A program made the position numbers and the translations under genes. Positions 45,601-53,935 of a stretch of 64,000 bases of DNA are shown piece after piece. Within the stretch, counting starts at the first letter, position 1, and every line of letters starts with the position of its first letter. A model generated the notes under the pieces. That model saw only the letters and a program-made list of their open reading frames with translations, searched no databases and was not told the DNA's origin. The DNA comes from Phycicoccus sp. Root101 (GTDB taxonomy: Bacteria > Actinomycetota > Actinomycetes > Actinomycetales > Dermatophilaceae), in NCBI RefSeq assembly GCF_001426245.1, contig NZ_LMCM01000001.1, forward strand, positions 808,625 to 872,624, given 5' to 3'.

Positions 45601-48420
45601 CTGGGCGTCGGAGGTGGCCCAGTGCGTGGCGTGGTCGTAGTAGAACGTCACCGGTCCGCTCGGCGCGGTGTAGCTGATGTTGTCGCCGTTGGGGCGGCCG
45701 CCGGCGCCGTAGTTCTCGTCCCACTTCTTGTCGATCGCCGCCTTGTAGGCGTGCTCGGCCGGAGGGAGCGTGTACGTCCCCTTCCAGACGTGGTCCTTCG
45801 GGTCGAGCGTGAGCTGGGCCTGGTCGCAGTCGGGCGCCCAGTCGGCGGCACAGCCCATCTCGCTGTTGTGGTCACCGGGAACGCTGACGTTCGCCGGCTG
45901 GGTCACCGGACCGACGCCACCACCGTCGCCGCCACCAGCGGGCTTGGGGTCGCCGACGATGCCGTAGGACGAGGAGGCAGAGACGTGCCCGGCGCTGTCC
46001 TTGGCGACGGCGCGGTACTCGAGCAGGGTCCCCTTGGCCATCCCGCTCACGTCGTGGAAGACGCGGTACGGCGCGTTGTCGTCGGTGCCGAGCTTCTGCC
46101 AGGCCGTGGTGCCGACCGGGCGGTAGAGGAAGCTCACCTGGGCGAAGGTGTTGTCCGGGATGGCGGCGCCGATCTCGGCGCGACCGCCGACGACGTCGCC
46201 GGCGCCGGGCGAGGTGAGGTAGACCGCCGGGGCCGACTTCGGCTTGTCCATCGGGGACGTCGCCTTCCAGACCGACACGGACTGGGCGGGGACGCTCACC
46301 GTGACGCGACCGTCCTTGGCCGACCGGACCAGCCGCGAGGTCCCGTACACGGGCTTGAAGGTCTGGTTGTGCCCGTACGTGGCGAACGTCGCCGACTTCG
46401 TGGTGGTCGCGTTGTTGGCGGCGACGACGTACTCCACGCGCTTGCCCTCGTCGATCCGGGAGAAGGCGAAGACACCGGCGTTGCTGCTGGCGTAGCGGTG
46501 GACCTGGGCTCCGTCGGCGAGGGCCGGGTTCGCGGCGCGGACCGCCGCCAGCGACTTGATGTGCTGGTAGAGCGGGGCGCTCGTCGAGTAGCGGTCCTTG
46601 GAGCCGGCGGTCCCGCCGAGGACGGGCTGCGTGGTGTAGCCGGGGTCGGTGCCACCACCCGCCTTGGGCCGGTCGGCGACCTTGGAGGCGAACATGTCCT
46701 GCCGGGCGTCCTTGTCACCGCCGTAGCCGACGAAGCCCTGCTCGTCGCCGTAGTAGGTGATGGGTTGGCCACGCGTGAGGTACATCAGGGAGTCGGCGAG
46801 CTTGACCTTCGACATCAGCGCCGGTCCGACCGGGTCGGCCCCCTTGAGGAGGTAGCCGACGCGACCCATGTCGTGGTTGCCGAGGAAGGTCGGCAGCTCG
46901 TACGCGTTCGAGTCGGTGTCCGTGTAGTAGTCGTCGTCGGCATAGAGGTCGCGCAGGTCCGTCCCCGCCTTGCCCTGGGCCCAGTTGGTGGCCTGCGCCT
47001 GGAACCCGAAGTCGAGGGTGGCCTGCAGCTTCCCGGTCGTCGTGAACTGCGACATGTACGAGGGGCGTGCGTCGTAGACCTCGCCGAACATGAAGAAGTC
47101 GTCGTTCTTGCGGGCCTTGGCCTGGGCGATCATCGCCGGGCTGAACGACTGCCAGAACTCCATGTTGACGTGCTTGACCGTGTCGATGCGGAAGCCGTCG
47201 ACCCCGAAGTCGACCCACGCCTTGTAGATGTCCTCCATGCCCTTCTCGACGTCCTGCTGCTCGGTGAACAGGTCGTCGAGGCCGACGAAGTCGCCGTACT
47301 CCGAGGACTCACCGGCGAAGGTCGAGTCACCACGGTTGTGGTAGTTCGTCGGGTCGTTGAGCCACGCCGGGACCTTGGCCGTGGAGTCGCCGGCGTTGGT
47401 GAAGACCGGGGTGTAGGGGAACGAGGTCCTGGGGTCGAGCTTCGGGAAGCCGGGCTTGCCCGCGTACGCCTTGTCGTCGAAGACGGTGCCGTCGGCGTCC
47501 TTGTAGGGGAAGGCCGTCTTGTCGCGGTAGGTGTACTGGTTCTCCTTGTAGTTGATGACGTCCGCGGTGTGGTTGGTGATGATGTCGAAGAAGACCTTCA
47601 TCCCCTTGGCGTGCGCCGCGGCGATCAGGGCCTTGAGGTCGGCGTTGGTGCCGAGGTGCGGGTCGACCTGGGTGAAGTCGGTGATCCAGTAGCCGTGGTA
47701 GCCCGCGCTCTCGTTGCCCGCGGAACCCTGAACCGGCTTGTTCTTGAACGACGGGGTCAGCCAGATCGCCGTCGTGCCCAGGCCCTTGATGTAGTCGAGC
47801 TTGCCCTCGATTCCCTTGAGGTCACCACCGTGGTAGAAGCCCTTGTCCGTCGGGTCGTACCCCGTCGCGAGCCGTCCGCCCGTGAGCCCGCCGAGGTCGT
47901 TCCCCTTGTCCCCGTTGGCGAACCGGTCCGCCATGACGAAGTAGTAGCGCTCCTTGGTGAGCGGCTGGCGCAGCGAGTCCGCGGCATACGCCTTGTCGGC
48001 GGTGGTGGCCGGCCCGGACAGGGTGACGGGGCGGACACCGACCTGGTGCGACACGTCGTCGTAGGTGAACTCGAGCCTGGCCGGCCCCTTGAGGACCAGC
48101 GGGAGGTTCGCTCCGCCCTTGGCGCCACCGGCGCCGTAGCTCTCGTCCCACGAGTGGTCGATGGCGACCTTGTACTCGTAGGTGCCCGCGGGGACGGTCA
48201 CGGTCTTCGCGTAGGTCGTGCCGGCGCCGACCCGCGTCAGGTCGGTCGCGGTGCATGCGGGGGCCCAGTCCGCATCGCAGCCGAGCTCGGACTGGAGCGA
48301 CCCGACGAGGGTCACCGTCCGGTCGGCCGCTGCGGCCGGGGCCGCGGTGAGCGGGACGAGCGCCCCGGAGAGGACCAGCGCTGCGCCGCTGACGGCGGCG
48401 ACGACGGACGAACGGACCAT
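42613..48420 (-). CDS. Secreted two-catalytic-domain alpha-amylase/pullulanase
   Basis: This 1,935-residue protein starts at ATG 48420 behind AAAGGAG; residues 1-32 are a signal peptide ending in AAPAAAA. Order: X25-type module (35-125); GH13 amylase domain (about 160-600) with FDIITNHTAD, GFRIDTVKHVN, FMFGEVYD and FLGNHDMGR; a beta-sandwich and an Ig-like domain (to 835); two more X25 modules (about 843-1040, each with DWxPDC and WDENYGAGG); a pullulanase N-terminal domain; CBM48 (near 1185, KPVFRLWAPTAQKV); a second GH13 domain of pullulanase type (about 1310-1770) with LDQVFNHTPSS, DGFRFDLMGHHS, YLYGEGWNFG and YVDAHDNETLFD; and a C-terminal beta domain. Both catalytic sets look intact, so it should cut alpha-1,4 and alpha-1,6 bonds of starch outside the cell. 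It is divergent from a second amylase gene. Confidence 0.95.
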   Translation of the reverse strand: MVRSSVVAAVSGAALVLSGALVPLTAAPAAAADRTVTLVGSLQSELGCDADWAPACTATDLTRVGAGTTYAKTVTVPAGTYEYKVAIDHSWDESYGAGGAKGGANLPLVLKGPARLEFTYDDVSHQVGVRPVTLSGPATTADKAYAADSLRQPLTKERYYFVMADRFANGDKGNDLGGLTGGRLATGYDPTDKGFYHGGDLKGIEGKLDYIKGLGTTAIWLTPSFKNKPVQGSAGNESAGYHGYWITDFTQVDPHLGTNADLKALIAAAHAKGMKVFFDIITNHTADVINYKENQYTYRDKTAFPYKDADGTVFDDKAYAGKPGFPKLDPRTSFPYTPVFTNAGDSTAKVPAWLNDPTNYHNRGDSTFAGESSEYGDFVGLDDLFTEQQDVEKGMEDIYKAWVDFGVDGFRIDTVKHVNMEFWQSFSPAMIAQAKARKNDDFFMFGEVYDARPSYMSQFTTTGKLQATLDFGFQAQATNWAQGKAGTDLRDLYADDDYYTDTDSNAYELPTFLGNHDMGRVGYLLKGADPVGPALMSKVKLADSLMYLTRGQPITYYGDEQGFVGYGGDKDARQDMFASKVADRPKAGGGTDPGYTTQPVLGGTAGSKDRYSTSAPLYQHIKSLAAVRAANPALADGAQVHRYASSNAGVFAFSRIDEGKRVEYVVAANNATTTKSATFATYGHNQTFKPVYGTSRLVRSAKDGRVTVSVPAQSVSVWKATSPMDKPKSAPAVYLTSPGAGDVVGGRAEIGAAIPDNTFAQVSFLYRPVGTTAWQKLGTDDNAPYRVFHDVSGMAKGTLLEYRAVAKDSAGHVSASSSYGIVGDPKPAGGGDGGGVGPVTQPANVSVPGDHNSEMGCAADWAPDCDQAQLTLDPKDHVWKGTYTLPPAEHAYKAAIDKKWDENYGAGGRPNGDNISYTAPSGPVTFYYDHATHWATSDAQGPIITAPGAFQSELGCPADWSPDCMQPWLQDPDGDKTYTWSTDQLPPGTYEFKIAHGLNWDENYGAGGAPGGANLSVTVPAAGMITSISYDLATHVATTKVVRAGSAPDLTKQRAIWVDRDTVAWPADMVPDGANPALLKWRLAWSAKGGLTVDAEDITGGSSAPLTFDPAGLPAKVTTAHPELKGYLALNLDKRTANAVPVILRGQVAVGMYDSLNRLLDATGTQNAYALDDLYAAGASKRAYGVTFQGRKPVFRLWAPTAQKVDVLTWAPDAKANAPTSAAKRTAMTRADDGSWSAMAGWRNARYLYEVTVWVPSTGKVETSQVTDPYSVALTLNSTRSVAVDLRDPAYRPALWSTTKAPALKQDVDSTIYELHVRDFSVNDTTVSAENRGSYLAFAENGNGTKHLKALAAAGLNTVHLLPTFDIASIEEDPAKQAKPACNLKSYAPDSEQQQACIEPTRSGDAFNWGYDPWHWMAPEGSYASTPAKADGGTRVAEFRTMVGALHRDGLRVVLDQVFNHTPSSGQAPTSVLDKVVPGYYQRLNATGGVETSTCCQNVATEHAMAQKAMVDAVVLWAKDYKVDGFRFDLMGHHSKANMLAIRGALDKLTLARDGVDGKKVYLYGEGWNFGEVADNARFVQATQGQLGGTGIGTFSDRLRDAVRGGGPFDDDPRTQGFGSGEATDPNGDSGANPSAATRLKHDTDLVQLGMAGNLRSFAFRLNENGKVAQGKDVDYNGAPAGYADQPDEVISYVDAHDNETLFDSLAFKLPQATTMKDRVRMNSVSLATTALAQTPSFWHAGADLLRSKSLDRNSYDSGDWFNTLDWTGADNGFGHGLPLKGDNEAKWPYMKPLLADPALKPTANDVQSASAQAQELLRLRFSTPLFRLGNADAIRAKVSYPASGTADAVSGVIAMRIDDTVGADVDPRLKGLVVVINASPMAVTQKVPGLAGASLALSPVQASGADPVVKSSSWNATAGTATVPPRTVAVFVQR

Positions 48421-48488
48421 TGACAGCTCCTTTGCTGCGGGGGTGCCGGCACACCCTATGACCCTATTCGTCCGACTCGCCAGAGTGC

Positions 48489-48506
48489 GTTGCAACTTGC
48501 TGCAAG
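48489..48506. promoter_or_regulatory. MalR/LacI-type operator cluster
   Basis: GTTGCAAC (48489-48496) is a perfect palindrome and runs directly into CTTGC-T-GCAAG (48496-48506), a second palindrome; TTGC and GGCAA pieces follow at 48510 and 48529. TTGCA/TGCAA repeats of this kind are the known targets of the maltose repressor in Streptomyces amylase promoters. The site lies between two divergent amylolytic genes. Confidence 0.6.
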
Positions 48507-48564
48507 AAATTGCGATCTCTTGACCTGCGGCAACGCGATCGACGTCGCCACGGTGGCGTCACGG

Positions 48565-48580
48565 TGTGACCTGGGTCACC
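48565..48580. promoter_or_regulatory. CRP/GlxR-like site
   Basis: TGTGA-CCTGGG-TCACC at 48565-48580 matches the CRP/GlxR consensus TGTGA-N6-TCACA at nine of ten fixed positions. It lies 54 bases before the amylase start. This suggests cAMP-linked carbon control in addition to the maltose-type repressor. Confidence 0.5.
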
Positions 48581-48634
48581 ATGAACGATGGGCCGCTGCC
48601 ATCCCGCAGCCTCCGCCGAGCACAAAGGAGTGCC

Positions 48635-50197
48635 ATGTCCAAGAAAGTCACACCACGGATGCCCCGAGGCACCCGCACACGGACGGCCCTCGTGGCCGGG
48701 ACCGTCCTGACCGTCGGGCTCGCGATGGGCATCCCGTCATCGGTCACCTCCGCCCAGGGCGACGGCAACCGCACCGAGGTTCCCGGCGTCACGGCAAACC
48801 TCTTCGAGTGGAACTGGGACTCGGTCGGCAACGAGTGCACCACGGTGCTCGGGCCCGGGGGCTACCAGGGCGTCCAGGTCTCGGCGCCGGCGGACTCCCT
48901 CAAGCGGATCGCCCTGGGCGACGGCAGCAACACCGTCCTCCACCCCTGGTGGGAGGTCTACCAGCCCGTCGACTACGCCCTCACCAGCCGGATGGGCTCC
49001 GAGGCGCAGTTCAGGTCCATGGTCGCCGCCTGTCGCAAGGCAGGCGTGAAGGTCTACGTCGACGCGGTCATCAACCACATGACGGGGCAGGGCAGCACGT
49101 CCTACGGCGGCCAGACCTACACCCACTTCAACTACCCGGGCGTGTACTCGGAGACCGACTTCCACCACAAGGGCACCGGGCCCGACGACTGCACCTCCGC
49201 CTCGGGTGGCATCGAGGACTTCAACAACCGGCACCAGGTGTTCACCTGCGAGCTGGTGGGACTGGCGGACCTCGACACGTCGAGCCCGACGGTCCAGGAC
49301 CGACTTGCCGCCTACCTCAACACGCTGATCGGCTACGGCGTCTCCGGGTTCCGCGTCGACGCGGCGAAGCACGTCGGCCAGACCGACCTCGATGCCATCT
49401 ACGCCAAGCTCCACCGCACGCGGGACAAGGTGAAGCCGTACTGGGCCCTCGAGGTGTTCGGCGGCGGACCCGGCGTCCTGTCGCCCCAGGCCTTCACGAG
49501 CAGTGGTGACGTGCTCGGCCTCGACGGGGTCAAGCAGATCCGCGATGCCTTCAAGAGCTACCCGGCAGAGCACATCGGCAGCCTCGCGACCCTGCAGGTC
49601 TTCGGTTCCGGCTCGGGGCTCACCCCGGCGGCGAAGACACTGTCCTTCGTCACGAACCACGACACGGAGCGCAACGGCGACGCCCTCAACTACAAGGACG
49701 GCGCGCGCTACGTGCTGGCCAACGAGTGGCTCCTCGCCGACGGGTACGGCCATCCGCAGGTCTTCTCGGGCTTCACCTGGAACACGACGGACGACTCCCC
49801 GCCCTCCGACGCCAACGGGATCATCACCAACACCGACTGCGCCAACGGCCAGTGGACCTGCACGCACCGCAACCCGGGCATCCTCGGGATGGTGGGCTGG
49901 CACAACTACGTCGGCACCGCTCGCCGGGGCAACTTCTGGACCGACGGCGACAACGTCATCTCCTTCAGCCGGGGCGACCGGGGATGGGTGGCGTTCAACA
50001 ACGGTCCAGCGGCGAAGACGATCACCGTGCAGACCGGACTGGCCCGGGGCCGCTACTGCAACGTGCTCGAGGGCAAGGCGACACGGGCCGGCTGCGCCAA
50101 CGGCAGCGCACCCGTCCAGGTGAACGGCCGCGGGTACGCCACGGTCACCGTGGGAGCCACCGGCGCGGTGGCGCTCGACCGGCAGAACAGGACCTGA
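48635..50197 (+). CDS. Secreted alpha-amylase (GH13)
   Basis: This 520-residue protein starts at ATG 48635 behind AAAGGAG. The signal peptide covers about residues 1-41 (TALVAGTVLTVGLAMGIPSS). The GH13 regions are VYVDAVINHMTG near 142, GFRVDAAKHV near 238 (nucleophile Asp), ALEVFGG near 272 (acid/base Glu) and FVTNHDTERN near 338. It resembles Streptomyces extracellular amylases but ends without a starch-binding CBM20. It is divergent from the amylase/pullulanase gene across 214 bases of regulatory DNA, and together they should degrade starch. Confidence 0.95.
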   Translation: MSKKVTPRMPRGTRTRTALVAGTVLTVGLAMGIPSSVTSAQGDGNRTEVPGVTANLFEWNWDSVGNECTTVLGPGGYQGVQVSAPADSLKRIALGDGSNTVLHPWWEVYQPVDYALTSRMGSEAQFRSMVAACRKAGVKVYVDAVINHMTGQGSTSYGGQTYTHFNYPGVYSETDFHHKGTGPDDCTSASGGIEDFNNRHQVFTCELVGLADLDTSSPTVQDRLAAYLNTLIGYGVSGFRVDAAKHVGQTDLDAIYAKLHRTRDKVKPYWALEVFGGGPGVLSPQAFTSSGDVLGLDGVKQIRDAFKSYPAEHIGSLATLQVFGSGSGLTPAAKTLSFVTNHDTERNGDALNYKDGARYVLANEWLLADGYGHPQVFSGFTWNTTDDSPPSDANGIITNTDCANGQWTCTHRNPGILGMVGWHNYVGTARRGNFWTDGDNVISFSRGDRGWVAFNNGPAAKTITVQTGLARGRYCNVLEGKATRAGCANGSAPVQVNGRGYATVTVGATGAVALDRQNRT

Positions 50198-50210
50198 CCC
50201 TCGCCACCAC

Positions 50211-50249
50211 GCGGGCCAGGACGTCGGGGATCCCAGCGTCCTGGCCCGC
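50211..50249. terminator. Bidirectional terminator after the amylase gene
   Basis: GCGGGCCAGGACG (50211-50223) pairs with CGTCCTGGCCCGC (50237-50249). The loop itself contains GGGA/TCCC. It lies between convergent genes. Confidence 0.8.
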
Positions 50250-50264
50250 CCAGCACCGGGCAGC

Positions 50265-51947
50265 TCAGCGGCTGCGGACGACGCGACCCTCGTCCCAGAC
50301 CGGCTCGTCGCTCTCGTAGACGCGGCCGTCGGCGCCGAAGACGAGGAACCGGTCGAAGCCGCGGGAGAACCAGCGGTCGTGGGTCACCGCGATCACCGTC
50401 CCCTCGAACGCGGCCAGCCCCTCCTCCAGGGCCTCGGCCGAGTGCAGGTCGAGGTTGTCCGTGGGTTCGTCCAGCAGCAGGCACGTGGCACCTGACAGCT
50501 CGAGCAGCAGGATCTGGAACCGCGCCTGCTGCCCACCGGAGAGCGACTCGAAGGTCTGCTCACTGGCCCGCGCCAGGCCGTAGCGGTCCAGCGCCCGGGC
50601 TGCCTCCTCGCGAGGCTTCCCGGCCCGGTGCTCGTCACCGCGGTGCAGGATCTCCAGCAGCGTCCGTCCGGTCAGCGAGGGCTGCTCGTGCGTCTGGGCG
50701 AACCACCCCGGCCGCACCCTCGACCCGAGGCGGAGCCGCCCGGTGTGCTCGACGGGGCGGGGGACGACGTCGCCGACCGGCTGGTGCTCCACGTCGGGGT
50801 CGCTGCCGCCGCACGCCACGAGGCGCAGGAAGTGCGACTTGCCCGACCCGTTGCTCCCGAGGACCGCGACCCGCTCCCCGAACCAGACCTCGAGGTCGAA
50901 GGGACGCATCAACCCGGTGAGCTCGAGACCCTCGGCGATGACCGCGCGCTTGGCCGTGCGCCCACCCTGCAGGCGCATCCTGACGTTCTGCCGCAACGGG
51001 ATCGCCTCGGGCGGCCCCGCCTCGACGAACCGCCGCAAGCGCGTCTCGGCCGCCTGCAGCTTGGGCGCCATGTCGGAGTTGTACGAGGCCTTCTGCCGGT
51101 ACATGACGACCAGCGCCTTGAGCTTGAGGTGCTCCTCGTCCCAGCGGCGGGCGAGCTCCTCGAGGCGGGAGTTCCGGTCCTCACGAGCCTGCTGGTAGGT
51201 CGCGAAGCGGCCCGGGTGCACCCAGAGGCTCGACCCGGCGCTCCCGGGCTCGAGCGTCGCGATGCGGGTGGCGACGCGGTCGAGCAGCTCGCGGTCGTGG
51301 CTGACGAACAGCACCGTCTTCGGCGAGGCGATGAGCTGGTCCTCGAGCCAGCGCTTGGCGGGGACGTCGAGGTAGTTGTCCGGCTCGTCGAGCAGCAGGA
51401 CCTCCTCGGGCCCGCGCAGGAGCGCCTCGAGGACCACGCGCTTCTGCTCCCCGCCCGAGAGGGTGGTGACCTTGCGCCACTGGGCCTTGTCGAACGGCAT
51501 ACCGAGGGCTGCCACGGTGCACACGTCCCAGAGCGTCTCGTAGTCGTAGCCTCCGACGTCGCCCCACGTGACCAGCGCCTGCGCGTAGGCCATCTGGTCC
51601 GACTCCTCGTCGCGCTCCATCATGGCCAGCTCGGTCCGGTCGATCTCGGCGGCAGCGGCGCGGATCGCGGCCGGTGCCACGGAGACGAGCAGGTCGCGGA
51701 CGGTGGAGTCGTCCCGGACCGAGCCGATGAACTGGCGCATCACCCCGAGCCCGCCAGAACGCGTCACGGCACCGTCGTTCGCGGTGAGGTCCCCGGCGAT
51801 GATCCGCCCCAGGGTCGTCTTGCCCGTGCCGTTGGGACCGATGAGCGCGACCTTGGCGCCCTCCCCCACCCGGAGCGAGACGTCGCCGAGCAGCGGCCTG
51901 CCGTCGGGCAGGACGAAGCTGACGGAGTTGACGTCGATGTGGCCCAC
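50265..51947 (-). CDS. ABC-F family ATPase
   Basis: This 560-residue soluble protein has two ABC domains and no membrane segment. Start GTG 51947. First domain: Walker A GPNGTGKTT, signature LSGGEQKR, Walker B LLLDEPDNYLD. A charged linker follows (REDRNSRLEELARRWDEEHL), then a second Walker A GSNGSGKSH, signature LSGGQQAR and Walker B LLLDEPTDNLD. ABC-F proteins act on the ribosome, as translation factors or antibiotic-resistance proteins. The second Walker A ends in Ser-His rather than Ser/Thr-Thr. I cannot tell which subfamily this is. Confidence 0.92.
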   Translation of the reverse strand: MGHIDVNSVSFVLPDGRPLLGDVSLRVGEGAKVALIGPNGTGKTTLGRIIAGDLTANDGAVTRSGGLGVMRQFIGSVRDDSTVRDLLVSVAPAAIRAAAAEIDRTELAMMERDEESDQMAYAQALVTWGDVGGYDYETLWDVCTVAALGMPFDKAQWRKVTTLSGGEQKRVVLEALLRGPEEVLLLDEPDNYLDVPAKRWLEDQLIASPKTVLFVSHDRELLDRVATRIATLEPGSAGSSLWVHPGRFATYQQAREDRNSRLEELARRWDEEHLKLKALVVMYRQKASYNSDMAPKLQAAETRLRRFVEAGPPEAIPLRQNVRMRLQGGRTAKRAVIAEGLELTGLMRPFDLEVWFGERVAVLGSNGSGKSHFLRLVACGGSDPDVEHQPVGDVVPRPVEHTGRLRLGSRVRPGWFAQTHEQPSLTGRTLLEILHRGDEHRAGKPREEAARALDRYGLARASEQTFESLSGGQQARFQILLLELSGATCLLLDEPTDNLDLHSAEALEEGLAAFEGTVIAVTHDRWFSRGFDRFLVFGADGRVYESDEPVWDEGRVVRSR

Positions 51948-52182
51948 GGGACAAGGGTGCTGCACCGCGTGCCCTGCCGTCACCTCGATATCGCCGGCTG
52001 GCGCCGGCCGGGCTCCCCCGTGCCCGGCCCCGGCCATCGGCGCAAGCCCGCGCGGACATCCGCACCACAAGGGGGGTGCGCGGGTGACCGTACGGAGGAG
52101 GCAACGGTCAAGGCTTGCCCAAGTCGGCTCAGGGGACCCGCCCACCACGGCAACCATCGAGGTGTCGTCGAAAGGTCTCCCC

Positions 52183-53190
52183 GTGCCCCGTCCCACCACC
52201 GCGTTGCGCGCCGTCGTTATGGTCAGCCTCGTGTCCCTCATCGGCATCATCGGCGTGAGCGCTGCCGCGCAGGCCAGTGCCGCCCAGAACGGCCCGAAGA
52301 CCGCCCCGGCCGCCGGGACGGCCTTGCCGACCCGCGCGAAGAGCCCCCAGGGAGCCAAGGTCACCAAGGTCCGCAGGACCCGGCCCGTCCCGGGCGCCGC
52401 CGCCGCCGCCACCCCCGCGATCCCTGTCGCGCGCGCCATGTACGTGTGGGACACCTCCGACGCGCAGGCCGTCGTCGCCCTGGCCACCTCCCGCGGCATC
52501 GGCCAGCTGTATGCCGCCGTCCCCGCCCACGTGGACAGCTCGCCGAAGCTCGCGGAGCTGCGTGCGCTGGTCACCCTGGCCGAGGCGTCAGGCCTGAGGG
52601 TCGACGCGCTCGGCGGCGACCCCGGCTGGGTCGACAACCCCTCGGCCGCCGTCACGAGCTGGCTGCGCCCCGCTCTCGCCACCGGGCTGTTCACCGGTGT
52701 CCACGTCGACATCGAGCCCTACAACACCCCCGCGTGGACGAAGAAGCGGTCCACCGTCGTGACGAAGTACCTGGCCACCCTCGACGCCTTCCGTGCGACC
52801 GCGGGCAGCACCCCCCTCGAGGCGGACATCCCGTTCTGGTTCAACGAGATCCCGGCCAACAGGTCGACCTTCGACCGGGAGGTCATGAAGCGCACGGACG
52901 GCGTCACGGTGATGGCCTACCGTCGCCTCGCGAGCGGCGTCGACGGGTCGATCGCGCTGTCCGCCAACGAGGTCCGCGCCGGCGCCGAGCTCGGCGTCCC
53001 GGTCCGCATCGGCCAGGAGACCAACCACCTCGGTGACGACCCGGTGTCGGTGAAGCAGTCCTTCTACGGTGGGACGATGGCGCAGATGGAGGTGCAGCTC
53101 GACCTCGTCGTGGGGGCCTACTCCGGCTCACCGTCGTTCGCCGGCCTCGCGATCCACGACGCCATCGGCTACGCCGCCATCCGGGACTGA
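52183..53190 (+). CDS. Secreted TIM-barrel protein, possible glycoside hydrolase
   Basis: This 335-residue protein starts at GTG 52183 with AAAGG 7 bases upstream (an in-frame GTG at 52162 is less well placed). A signal peptide (ALRAVVMVSLVSLIGIIGVS, then AAAQASA) is followed by an Ala/Pro/Lys linker to about residue 78. The domain then shows strand-end motifs of a TIM barrel: MYVWDTSDA, LYAAVPAHVDSS, VDALGGDPGWV, TGVHVDIEPYNTPAW with acidic Asp and Glu, EADIPFWFNEI and VTVMAYRR. The DIEPY motif and the WFNEI and MAY strands resemble GH18-like or related hydrolases, but no known family was recognised. Plausibly a cell-wall or polysaccharide enzyme. Confidence 0.7.
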   Translation: MPRPTTALRAVVMVSLVSLIGIIGVSAAAQASAAQNGPKTAPAAGTALPTRAKSPQGAKVTKVRRTRPVPGAAAAATPAIPVARAMYVWDTSDAQAVVALATSRGIGQLYAAVPAHVDSSPKLAELRALVTLAEASGLRVDALGGDPGWVDNPSAAVTSWLRPALATGLFTGVHVDIEPYNTPAWTKKRSTVVTKYLATLDAFRATAGSTPLEADIPFWFNEIPANRSTFDREVMKRTDGVTVMAYRRLASGVDGSIALSANEVRAGAELGVPVRIGQETNHLGDDPVSVKQSFYGGTMAQMEVQLDLVVGAYSGSPSFAGLAIHDAIGYAAIRD

Positions 53191-53210
53191 GCCCGACGGG
53201 ACGCGGCCGT

Positions 53211-53873
53211 TCACGGGGTGGGTGGGGCCGTCCCGACCAGGAGCAGCCGGCACCACAGGTCCGCGAGGAGGTCGGCATAACGCTGTCGTGACCAACCTCG
53301 GGACTGCAGCAGCAACCAGTACTCGTGGGCGTTGGTCGACCAGATGATGTCCGCGACGTCCCGGTCGACGAGCTCCGCACGCAGCTCACCCGTTGCCCGC
53401 AGGTCGGCTGCCAGCAGCATCATGTTCGCCGCGCGCCGGTCCACCACCGCAGCCCAGGCTCGGGCGCACTCGTCGTCGTTCTCGCCGGCGCGCCGCAGGG
53501 CTTCCATGAGGGGAGCCGTGCCGGGGACCACCTCACCCACGGCAGCGGCATACAGCTCGAGCTTGCGGCGAGCACCCTCAGCGGCACGGACCGCCTTGAC
53601 GTACGCACGCTCCTCGGCGGCCAGCGTCTCGTCGGACGACCCCAGCACCATGTCCACCACCGCGACGGCGAGCTGGGGCTTGCGGCCCACGCTGGCGTAC
53701 ACGGTGTCGACGGAGACGCCTGCGCGCTCGGCGACCATGGCCACCGTCGTGGCGTCGTACCCGAGCTGCCCCAGCAGCTCCCGAGCGGCCACCAGGACGC
53801 GGTGGCGGGTCCGGGCGGCTCGCTCGGCACGCACCGTCGAGCGGTAGGCGCGGGTCTTGACGGTCTCGGACAT
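53211..53873 (-). CDS. TetR family transcriptional regulator
   Basis: This 220-residue protein starts at ATG 53873. The HTH is in residues about 18-65: ARTRHRVLVAARELLGQLGY, then TTVAMVAERAGVSVDTVYAS. The C-terminal domain has EYWLLLQSRGWSRQRYADLL. It is divergent from the cupin gene with only 62 bases between the starts, so the cupin gene is the likely target. Convergent with the secreted TIM-barrel gene, 20 bases apart. Confidence 0.9.
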   Translation of the reverse strand: MSETVKTRAYRSTVRAERAARTRHRVLVAARELLGQLGYDATTVAMVAERAGVSVDTVYASVGRKPQLAVAVVDMVLGSSDETLAAEERAYVKAVRAAEGARRKLELYAAAVGEVVPGTAPLMEALRRAGENDDECARAWAAVVDRRAANMMLLAADLRATGELRAELVDRDVADIIWSTNAHEYWLLLQSRGWSRQRYADLLADLWCRLLLVGTAPPTP

Positions 53874-53907
53874 CGCCCCTACCGTACCAATATTCGCCTG
53901 AATCTGG

Positions 53908-53917
53908 TTCGGACGAA
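53908..53917. promoter_or_regulatory. Possible TetR operator
   Basis: TTCG-GA-CGAA is a short palindrome in the 62-base gap between the divergent TetR and cupin genes; a further ATTCG lies upstream at 53892. Weak by itself, supported by position. Confidence 0.35.
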
Positions 53918-53935
53918 ATCTGCGAGGAGGCCGTC

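Noticed and set aside
43093-48423. A 1,776-codon open frame antisense to the amylase/pullulanase gene
   Set aside because: It is the complementary frame of a strongly biased GC-rich gene; Val/Arg/Gly/Asp-dominated with no domain, while the minus strand has complete catalytic motifs and a signal peptide.
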